NCBI GenBank assembly: GCA_045862995.1
Contig: BTVX01000019.1
Coordinates: 1-64,000 of the forward strand
Direction: 5' to 3'
Length of the DNA: 64,000 nucleotides
Source of the DNA: UBA2387 sp019454665
Lineage (GTDB): Bacteria; Armatimonadota; Fimbriimonadia; Fimbriimonadales; Fimbriimonadaceae
How positions within the stretch are numbered: the first letter of the stretch is position 1; each line of letters begins with the position of its first letter. Shown here piece after piece: positions 16,137 through 23,467 of the stretch. A program made the translations under genes and the position numbers. Under the pieces are notes generated by a model. It saw nothing but the letters and a program-made list of their open reading frames with translations, did not search any database and was not told the DNA's origin.

Positions 16137-17477
16137 CTAAGGACCTTCGCCCTGTCGCGATCTGTCCGGCAGGTCCAAGGAACTCAGGACTTCCCTGCCG
16201 CCAGCCGCATCAGAAGCATTCGGCAATCGAATCCAAAGACGACCTTCCTTGTAACTTCTCCAACCTCGGAAGCCTTTCTGCTTGACGGCGGTTTGGACGA
16301 TCAGCGTGCCACCGATGCTCAGCGCAGCAAAGCCATCCTGTTCGACAAGCTTCGCGAGCGCATCGTCAATGTTCTCAAACCCCTTGGATGTCTCCCTGGA
16401 GACAAACGACGAAAGCGTTTCAGTCCCGATCCACATGCCGGACTCATCAAGCTTGCCCTGCCAACGACTCGTGTCCACACCGAACATTCTACCGAGATTA
16501 GCATACATTTGTTGGCATTGCTCTTGGGTCCACACCTCGACATTCAACAATTTGGCGTATTTAACCAGATGCTCGTCCAGCGATCTCCAATTGGGTCGCA
16601 CAAGAACGACTCTGGCATTCAGTCCACCCAACAACTTTCGACGCGCCGAACAGCCTTCTAGCTGGCCCACGATGGAACCATGATGGTCATCTTTCCCAGA
16701 AGGCAACGCACAATCAAACAATGTCAACTGACTGCCCCTAACAGCGACGACATCGCTCTCTAGGACAGTCTGGTCGCGATGCGTGACTAGAAGATTCATC
16801 CATGTCCGGACATCGGTCGCTTCTTTCACCGCCGTGGCAAAAAATCTCTCGAACGCTTTGCCAGCCGATTCATTGTCGATGGCCCCCCACTGGAACCCCG
16901 CTTCCAACGCATTATCGAGCGAGATCGGATTCCACCGGTCATCGGCAGAAACAATTGCCTCCGGAAGGCCCAACAAGGTCTGAACAACCAATTTTAGGTC
17001 CAGACCGTCCATCGTAAAGTTCAGCCCTTCGTTCAACGGCTCCAAATCAAACTCGGAGGACAGAGCGGCCCTATACCACCGAGTGCCCCGTTCCTTGTAC
17101 AGGATGGTCACATCGTTTCGACTTGAAAGCTCGCCGATGGGGGCAGACATCGGTTTGGTGCCATTGGTATAGTTTAGAATCCAGAGGTGTTCACTGTCCA
17201 TGTGTTGCCGCAACGCCTGCCTCACGGCTGAAGGCATTCCGCTATCAAGCATAGCAATCTGAACTTGCACTTTGAAATGCACTTCGCAGAATGCCTTGAG
17301 CGACTCAGCGGGCCGCTTAGAAAAGGCCTCATCGCTGGTGCACAGAATACACACCTTGGCGATAGCCTTGTCCTCGCTCTTGGCGATCTTTTTGCAGAGC
17401 ATCAGAAACTCGATGGCGGGCCATACTTGCTCGCTTGCTATAGTCAGAACTGCTAGCTGTTTCCTGTTATTCATCAT
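16137..17477 (-). CDS. CARF-domain protein with degenerate PD-(D/E)xK domain (Card1/Can2-like), copy 2
   Basis: A 446-aa paralogue of the 745-2103 protein. The CARF half has NYTNGTKPMS (102-111). The nuclease-like half has FERFFATAV (209-217), ESDVVA (240-245) and LFDCAL (253-258), followed by GGLNARVVLVRP. As in copy 1, the two acidic residues are D242 and D255, but the motif lysine is replaced, here by alanine 257, and a lysine sits at 262. The start ATGATG overlaps the SAVED-like gene's stop. Its base composition looks less GC-rich than the neighbouring cas genes. A gap of about 140 bp without a gene follows. Confidence 0.75.
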   Translation of the reverse strand: MMNNRKQLAVLTIASEQVWPAIEFLMLCKKIAKSEDKAIAKVCILCTSDEAFSKRPAESLKAFCEVHFKVQVQIAMLDSGMPSAVRQALRQHMDSEHLWILNYTNGTKPMSAPIGELSSRNDVTILYKERGTRWYRAALSSEFDLEPLNEGLNFTMDGLDLKLVVQTLLGLPEAIVSADDRWNPISLDNALEAGFQWGAIDNESAGKAFERFFATAVKEATDVRTWMNLLVTHRDQTVLESDVVAVRGSQLTLFDCALPSGKDDHHGSIVGQLEGCSARRKLLGGLNARVVLVRPNWRSLDEHLVKYAKLLNVEVWTQEQCQQMYANLGRMFGVDTSRWQGKLDESGMWIGTETLSSFVSRETSKGFENIDDALAKLVEQDGFAALSIGGTLIVQTAVKQKGFRGWRSYKEGRLWIRLPNASDAAGGREVLSSLDLPDRSRQGEGP

Positions 17478-18085
17478 GCACTCTCAGGCAAAACCTCGGC
17501 CACGCGGGGCGGGAGGCGGTCGGTCGTCCACTTCGCAAGGCTCGGCGCCGTGCGAGTGGTACGCGTCTTGAAGCCAGGCTCGAAGTGGAACATCGAAACA
17601 TAGGCCCCCGACTGGTACGCGAAAGCCTGGACTTGGTGCGAGTTGGCGAGGGTCGCACCCACCAGAAAGGGGAAGGGCAACATGCCCGACGCGAAGAACA
17701 ACACAGGCTTGGTGGCGCCGCCCTGGACAAACTCGCGCAAGCCGTCCCGGATGTCCTCGGCGATGGCTTGCGCGTTCTCAGGCTTGACCTCGGGGACGTC
17801 GTAAGTGAGCAGCACCGAGACGCCGGGGCAATGCGCTTCAAGGTGCTTCAACACATCCGGACGAGGATCCGCCGCTCCACCCACGCGGATCAAAACGGCT
17901 ACCGAATCCTTCGAGCCGATGGCGCGCATCGTTCGGGCCAGCTCGGCCCTGCGCCTGCGATCCAGCCGCCAACGTATTGCATTCAGGATCCAGCCTGCAA
18001 GCATCAGCACCCAGACCGCGAGGATCTGCCACTTGTCCAACGTATCAATCCAAGAATCGAACCAAGCCATTCCCGTTAGCGGCAC
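17474..18085 (-). CDS. Membrane-anchored SAVED-like sensor protein
   Basis: A 203-aa protein. A single hydrophobic segment (about 20-37) is followed by an Arg-rich linker and a soluble domain resembling SAVED. That domain opens with a VAVLIRVGG strand and a helical middle, then KPVLFFASGMLPFPFLVGA with a following QAFAYQSGAYVSM. SAVED domains bind cyclic oligonucleotides made by Cas10 or CD-NTases. No Lon or nuclease domain is attached. GTG at 18085 is chosen because GGAGGTG lies about eight bases upstream and it overlaps the cas6 end by ten bases; ATG at 18070 is the alternative. It would be a cyclic-oligoadenylate receptor at the membrane. Confidence 0.55.
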   Translation of the reverse strand: MPLTGMAWFDSWIDTLDKWQILAVWVLMLAGWILNAIRWRLDRRRRAELARTMRAIGSKDSVAVLIRVGGAADPRPDVLKHLEAHCPGVSVLLTYDVPEVKPENAQAIAEDIRDGLREFVQGGATKPVLFFASGMLPFPFLVGATLANSHQVQAFAYQSGAYVSMFHFEPGFKTRTTRTAPSLAKWTTDRLPPRVAEVLPESA

Positions 18086-19026
18086 GTTACCACACCTCCG
18101 TTGCTCAATGCCAGGCGTCCAAAACCAAGCGAAGTTCTGCCGCCGATGCCGAACTTCGCGGCGCGCCAGAGAATCGGCCAGTGACTCGGCGGACAGTGCG
18201 TGTACACCGCTTCTCCGATCACGCCCGTCTCCACCACAGGCTCTTGGTCAGGCGCGAAAAAGTCGTAGTGAAGAAGCCACTGCTCGCAGAGCGACTCCTC
18301 GGCTACGGTCGCCACCTCGTCGTCCGCCGAACGGTCGTACTCCATGGAGCGCAGCTCCCCCTTGCCCCAGGCCTTGTCCAGGTGGTGCAACACGCGGATC
18401 CGCGCCATCTTCCAAAGCTCCGCATACGAAGGAACCCGCTCGACCTCGGCGAGCGGCGTGATGTAACGGCAAACAAACGGCCCTATGGGGCACGGGGGTT
18501 CGGGCGCCTCCGCTTCTTGTACGGCGCCCACCAGCGCGAAGTGGCCCCGCCGACCGAGCAATCGCCCACCAATGCCTTCTTTGCCGGCAGCCAGCACCGC
18601 CCGGATGACGTCGGCCTCGGCCCTGCATGCCTCCCCAACAAGCACCAACCCGAACGTGAACTCCTCGCCCGAGTCGTAGGCCAGAACATTGGCCGGTGTC
18701 GTAGCGCGCGGCAGGTTGCGCCCCGCCGAGCGCAGCGCCACTCCGAAAACGCCCGGCTCAGGCGCTTGGGGGGCTTCCAGCAAGATGCCGGCGGGTCGGT
18801 TGACCGACTCGAACCAAGCCCGAACCTCCGCCGGGGCATTGCCTCGGTGGAGTTCGCGACCGATCGCCGAATGAAGCGAGCCGCAAAGAGTCACCACCCA
18901 AGGCGCCGTCATCGGCAGGGTCCGGACTTCGAAACGCAACACGTCGCTCGGCGAAGCGAACAGAATCGGGGTCTCCGCGCGAACGGAAACCCGAACGGTC
19001 CTCCACACGAGCGAATCGCGGATCAT
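18076..19026 (-). CDS. cas6: Cas6 CRISPR RNA endonuclease
   Basis: A 316-aa RAMP-fold protein. A ferredoxin-like first half (SLVWRTVRVSVRAETPILF) is followed by the Cas6 C-terminal glycine-rich loop GIGGRTSLGFGRLAL. The length fits a type III Cas6, which cuts the pre-crRNA within repeats. ATG at 19026 overlaps the csx3 stop as ATGA. The long in-frame N-terminal extension upstream is antisense to nothing useful and is a frame shadow of csx3. The catalytic histidine cannot be assigned by eye. Confidence 0.75.
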   Translation of the reverse strand: MIRDSLVWRTVRVSVRAETPILFASPSDVLRFEVRTLPMTAPWVVTLCGSLHSAIGRELHRGNAPAEVRAWFESVNRPAGILLEAPQAPEPGVFGVALRSAGRNLPRATTPANVLAYDSGEEFTFGLVLVGEACRAEADVIRAVLAAGKEGIGGRLLGRRGHFALVGAVQEAEAPEPPCPIGPFVCRYITPLAEVERVPSYAELWKMARIRVLHHLDKAWGKGELRSMEYDRSADDEVATVAEESLCEQWLLHYDFFAPDQEPVVETGVIGEAVYTHCPPSHWPILWRAAKFGIGGRTSLGFGRLALSNGGVVTCR

Positions 19027-19340
19027 GGGTGGTCGAATGGCAGCACTTGCCCCACGCGCACGCCGGGCGTATGCGATTGAACAACCACGGCGCCCCCAAG
19101 CCGCGGGTCGTAGGTGCCCACCCAACAAGTGGGATGGAAGTGGTGGCAGAGCATGGCCGCGCCCCAAAGCGGGATGCGCCCGGACAGAACGACGCCGTGG
19201 GCCGCTGGCACGCTGCTCGAGAGACTTGCCAAAGACGCGGCGAACGCATCGGGCGTGGTAGCGCCTTCGGCCAATTCGGTCACGAGCAAAACCGCCGGCT
19301 GCCCCCCGGCTTCGATGGAGCGTGTGCTGTATGTCGGCAT
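19023..19340 (-). CDS. csx3: Csx3 / Crn3 ring nuclease family protein
   Basis: A 105-aa protein closely matching the Csx3 pattern GVVLSGRIPLWG (49-60), HHFHPTCWVGTYDPRLGG (66-83) and AVVVQSH (84-90). H69, D78 and H90 fit the metal and active-site residues of archaeal Csx3. The family binds and degrades cyclic tetra-adenylate, so it should switch off signalling from Cas10. ATG at 19340, with GAGGA about eight bases upstream, gives the usual length; longer starts at 19415-19466 add a charged tail. It is the first gene of the chain. Confidence 0.85.
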   Translation of the reverse strand: MPTYSTRSIEAGGQPAVLLVTELAEGATTPDAFAASLASLSSSVPAAHGVVLSGRIPLWGAAMLCHHFHPTCWVGTYDPRLGGAVVVQSHTPGVRVGQVLPFDHP

Positions 19341-19723
19341 GGCTGAGGTCCTCGTCTTCTTGAAGTTCCGATTCGGCGGTCGCGCTTCCGAGTCCTTCCG
19401 GAACGCCCGAACCATTCTTGTAGCGCTCATGAGCCGCTTCTCGTGACATAGGCGGCCGCCGAGCACGGGACGGGCGTTCGCCGAGGGCGGCGTGCCGGAT
19501 TGGGAGGGGTGACGAGGGAAATCCCCGCAGGTCCAATGAACCTGCAGGAACCTCCGAGAGGTTCGTGAGGCTCAGGTCCAACGGGTCTGGGACTTTCGGG
19601 GCGGGGGTCTTGCAAAGGGGTCGAAACAGTGGTTTCAGGGGTTGACAACAGGTTCAAACGCGGGCAGCATAGGGGACGTTGCGGAGTGCAGTCGCAACAC
19701 CCGCCCGATCAGAGGGCATTGCG
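19341..19723. other. Gene-free leader region upstream of csx3
   Basis: No gene is seen. Two adjacent perfect hairpins lie here: GCAGGT/ACCTGC (19527-19545, 7-nt loop) and GAACCTC/GAGGTTC (19548-19564, 3-nt loop). They sit about 190-225 nt upstream of csx3 and could be leader structures or a protein-binding site. No convincing promoter could be picked on the minus strand. Confidence 0.5.
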
Positions 19724-19824
19724 GCTTCGCGTTCGGTTTGGTTCGGATTCGATCGGAGCAAGCTGACCGGCCAACCGCCGACCACATGGCGACGCTTTGG
19801 AAAACACCTGAACCCTGAACACTG
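19724..19824. repeat. Composite repeat, right-hand copy flanking the CRISPR/UBL chain
   Basis: The stretch from gcttcgcgttcggtttggtt through gacgctttgg to ctgaaccctgaacactg closely matches 31-117 at the far end of the gene chain. It has the same block order (ggattcg, atcggagcaag, accggcca, acatggcgacgctttgg, acctgaaccctgaa) plus an inserted ccgccgacc. Related blocks recur at 131, 312 and 480. Confidence 0.8.
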
Positions 19825-19827
19825 TCT

Positions 19828-20981
19828 TCAGCCTGTAGAAGTTGCGCTGCCTCGGAGTTCCGCGGGATCGGGAAGCGCGAACAGCTTTGCGCTTTCATCA
19901 GCCAAAACACCATCTTTTTCCAACAACAACCAGTTCGTTTCCGACTCAGGGTCTGGGCGATCCAATCCAGACAAGTACTGGCTTGAAGTTAAATGCGCCA
20001 CAGCTGGCCCATACTTTGGATTCTCGCTTTCGCCCACACACCATATGCCCGATTCGATTCCTGCTGCGCGCAGGAGCGCCGCAACCAACCAACTCCTTTC
20101 GTCCCCACTCGCTTTGCGTTCGTACAACACAACCAATGGAGACCTCTTGGCAGCATCCTCCACCAACTCCGTATTCTCCTCCACACGACCTTCTTGATCC
20201 TGAACGTGCGTTCCTGATCGCGTTCTCCTGCGAGCAGATAAGCGAGTTGTAGAATCGCAGGATGCATACTGGCCTCTGCGATCCGCTGTGCCACCAGCTC
20301 AGGTTCAAGGCCAACCATCGGTCGCGAAAGCTCTCGGTACACGTCACCGTGATAAATCTGGTAGTGAACCTGAATCGTCGCTTCGTTTCCTATGCGGCGA
20401 TCTGGGGGACCCGGCGGGCGGAAGGAAGTGTAGTGAAACTTCGTCGTACTGGAGACGTCGGGTCCAGTTGCGTTTCGTGCGATTTCGACGAGGCCATCGA
20501 AGTCGGCTGGGCCCGGAAACCCCTTGGGCAACGAGACATTCGATTCCACAGCAAGACCCGCGACCGCCTGACTTTTCTGCCCCACCGCAGCCAACATGGG
20601 TCCCGCTACGAACGCACAAACGATGGCGATGATCAATGGCCACAAACCATGCGTAGGGACCTGATGTTCAACGTGCGCTCGCCACGCCCAGAACGCTACT
20701 CCACCAATCACCAAATCAAAACCACTCAAAAACCCATGACGATCGAACCCTAGCAGAAATCCACGCCATCGCCTGTCATCCCTGTATGCGACGTGTTCTC
20801 CGGCTCGCGCCATAGTCGTGATGACCATCCACATTCCCACCATTGCCAGGTAGTAACTCAACATGCTCAGTGAGTTCGCGCCGTGCCCCGTCATCGCAAA
20901 CAGGTGCTCGAACAGCGGCTTACCCTGAACAGGGATACCGTAGCCTACAACAACAAACAGGACAAGTGCCCAACCAGTCAT
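19828..20981 (-). pseudogene. Membrane protein gene with apparent frameshift
   Basis: From ATG 20981, which overlaps the preceding stop as ATGA, a frame encodes four hydrophobic segments. A soluble domain follows, up to about LAYLLAGERDQE (near 20210). Beyond that the frame turns into a Trp/Arg/Cys-rich tail. The -1 frame from about 20215 to 19828 instead carries well-composed protein (VEENTELVEDAAKRSPLVV onward, 118 codons). One frameshift joins the two into a protein of about 380 aa. It could be a mutation, a sequencing error or a programmed shift. Family unknown. Confidence 0.6.
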
Positions 20982-23431
20982 CCCATCGCCTCCTTGATCC
21001 GCATGGCCCGGGCAATGTCATCAATCTCTAGTCCATTCAACAGCACGATCCCCGCACAAACATCGCTCTCTTCTGCGTTCCATACATCTGTTGTTTGCTC
21101 CGGATCGAACTGTGCACGCACAGTCTCTGCATGCGACTGGGCTGGCAGACCCGTTGGAGATGGCCCTTTGATTGGCTTGCCAAACTCCTCGACCGGCTCG
21201 TAGCACCGATGCCACCTCCAACTTTTCGGAACGTAGTATCTGACAACACAATCATAAAAGCCCTGCCTTCCCTTGGGGTCGTGGCTCCACGACACCGCTT
21301 TCGGCAGGCTGCGGAGTGCCATCCGATCCATTCGATCAACAAACCACCTCTGATAATGTTCTATACTCTCCCTGGTGTTCTTCAACTTGAACCGGAAAAG
21401 CGTTTCCCGAAGATCGCCCGCACCGATCGCGCCGTACTCAAACGATTGGAGCCACTCTGATCGGCAGACAGCAACAAGACGACTGACAATTGAGGCCATG
21501 TCTGGATAGCGCCACTTTGAGAACAGTTCGTTGTCAAGTTCCCGCTGCTGTAGCGCCTTTACCGCTTCGTCAGACAGCGTCGCGCGAACAATCCTGAATA
21601 GAGCCGCCGGATCATCTTCCTCTAGCAAATCGGTTGAGAGGTTGAATCCATCCGGCCACTCAGGTAGCTGGATCGCCGTTTGAATCGCACTGCTCCTCTC
21701 ATCGTCAAAACGTCTTATAATGACCTGTTCCCATTGCTCTACAAAATCTACAACCTGGCGGTACACTCCGGCAACCTCGTCCCCTACCGCGGATTGCGCG
21801 GCATTGTAGATACCGTTGCCGTATTTCTCCTCCACACCTCTAACAACCTGATCGCGAAGTCGAACCAAGCGTCGAAACGAGAATACCGCTAATGATCCGA
21901 ATGCCAGCATGCCCACAAGAATGCCTGCCAATGGAGCCCACATGGGCCACGCAAAGGCGTAAGTTAAGGGAGCCGCAAGGGCGCCCAGAGCAACCGAGCG
22001 CGCTACTGCAGCCTGCCAACCCGGGTGGCTCTGGCACCGCCGATGCAAATGGCTGAGCAGACCCTGAAGGTCCGACTGATGGCCCACCTCCCCATCGCCG
22101 CCAGCGGGAGATGAAGACACGAACACCGGTGCCCTGCGCGCCTGTTCGTTCTTGCACTTTCGCACGACGCTCTCTAGCACATCTCGCGCAAGCTGGCTCC
22201 CACCTGGAACAGACCGCACTAGCGAGTCGGATCCGGCAACGATCTGCTCGATCAACCGAACCACGATGGCACGCTGCCTCTCTTGAACGGCCCTGCAATT
22301 CTGTTCATACTGGGGAAGAGCGTTCTGATCTGCCTGAACAATACCGGCCGGCCAAGTGCGAAAGTCCGATTCAAATCTTGGGTTAACCCGCATCAGCACA
22401 TTGATTCCGACCCTGACATCTTCGTTTACGGCTCCGATCACCCGCTCGACCAGGCGTTGAAATCTGCTTTTGTGCACAGGTGTGCCTACGCTATCTGCAA
22501 CCACGACGTCTTGGGTCACCGGCTGCAGGATGGACCGCACAAGCGATTCTCTGGTCAGAGATTCTAGAAGGCCTTCCTTCAGCTGTCGAGCTTTCGATTG
22601 GCCGTCTGCGTTGGGGACGCAACTCTCTGTCAGTACCAAGCTAGCAATCAACTTGGCAACAGATTGCAGCAACAAGTCTCTAGGGAAGACGGAACCTGCC
22701 CAGCCTGCCAGAGCGAAGTCGAACTCCCGGGCACCCCGGGTCTCCGCAAGGGCGCCATGCGTAGGCCCGGTCACTAGGTGTCCATGCAGGGCGGCTGCGA
22801 TCGCGGATTCAAAGTCGTCCGGAGGTTCGCGAAGTGCCACGCGGACCGCAACCCTCGGAACATGCGCGCTAGGCTTTATGTTCGAGTGTTCCAAGAAGCT
22901 GCCATCCCAATGTCGGGGATGGAGTACTAAGAAGCGCAGTTCAGGAGGTATTCTGCCACAATCGTCAAAGTTGGAGCAGGCTTCTTGCGCCGCTTGCTTG
23001 AGGGCGCCCAACGTCTGAGTGAGCTCCGGCGCACACTGGGCAGGTCTGGCAGGATTGGACACATCCAGCAGGAATAGAATACCCGTGGACTCTTCAGGGT
23101 TTCCTGTAGCACAGAATCCATGGAGAGCTTCGATAAGTCGCTCCACTGGAGCTTCACATATGGCCGCCACGCAAACCATTTGGAGCTTGAGCCGCAGCGT
23201 GCTGATCCGGACGTTGGGTTCCGGAGGCAGCCGTTCCAGCGTTCGCGAACCAAGGGCTAGGACGAGCTCACGCTCGATCGCAGGACCGAGCGCTCCAGAG
23301 TTCGAGACAACTCTGATCGAGCCGCTGGTGCGGATGGGACAAAACTCAAGGCGCTCCCAAACGTTCGCGACAATACGGTTACCCACTCCCCCGATGGGAA
23401 GCAACAGCGTGGGAGTCGCCGGTACGCGCAT
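20978..23431 (-). CDS. Large membrane protein of the tubulin-like/VWA operon
   Basis: An 817-aa protein. The first 450 residues look soluble and alpha/beta, opening TLLLPIGGVGNRIVANVW, which superficially resembles the nucleotide-binding start of its upstream tubulin-like neighbour. Two adjacent membrane helices occupy about 485-530, followed by a helical C-terminal half. I do not recognise a family. It lies about 36 bases after the tubulin-like gene and overlaps the next gene, so the operon assignment is firm. It could be a membrane partner of the tubulin-like polymer. Confidence 0.6.
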   Translation of the reverse strand: MRVPATPTLLLPIGGVGNRIVANVWERLEFCPIRTSGSIRVVSNSGALGPAIERELVLALGSRTLERLPPEPNVRISTLRLKLQMVCVAAICEAPVERLIEALHGFCATGNPEESTGILFLLDVSNPARPAQCAPELTQTLGALKQAAQEACSNFDDCGRIPPELRFLVLHPRHWDGSFLEHSNIKPSAHVPRVAVRVALREPPDDFESAIAAALHGHLVTGPTHGALAETRGAREFDFALAGWAGSVFPRDLLLQSVAKLIASLVLTESCVPNADGQSKARQLKEGLLESLTRESLVRSILQPVTQDVVVADSVGTPVHKSRFQRLVERVIGAVNEDVRVGINVLMRVNPRFESDFRTWPAGIVQADQNALPQYEQNCRAVQERQRAIVVRLIEQIVAGSDSLVRSVPGGSQLARDVLESVVRKCKNEQARRAPVFVSSSPAGGDGEVGHQSDLQGLLSHLHRRCQSHPGWQAAVARSVALGALAAPLTYAFAWPMWAPLAGILVGMLAFGSLAVFSFRRLVRLRDQVVRGVEEKYGNGIYNAAQSAVGDEVAGVYRQVVDFVEQWEQVIIRRFDDERSSAIQTAIQLPEWPDGFNLSTDLLEEDDPAALFRIVRATLSDEAVKALQQRELDNELFSKWRYPDMASIVSRLVAVCRSEWLQSFEYGAIGAGDLRETLFRFKLKNTRESIEHYQRWFVDRMDRMALRSLPKAVSWSHDPKGRQGFYDCVVRYYVPKSWRWHRCYEPVEEFGKPIKGPSPTGLPAQSHAETVRAQFDPEQTTDVWNAEESDVCAGIVLLNGLEIDDIARAMRIKEAMG

Positions 23432-23467
23432 GGGAGAACGAAAGAGGTCAGAACTGCTCAGCGAGCC

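Noticed and set aside
17474..18085. CalpL-type SAVED-Lon protease
   Set aside because: The protein ends soon after the SAVED-like domain; no Lon Ser-Lys protease domain is present.
19642..19670. Plus-strand promoter TTGACA with 17-bp spacer and CAGCAT
   Set aside because: The -10 match is weak and it would read into the 3' end of a minus-strand operon.
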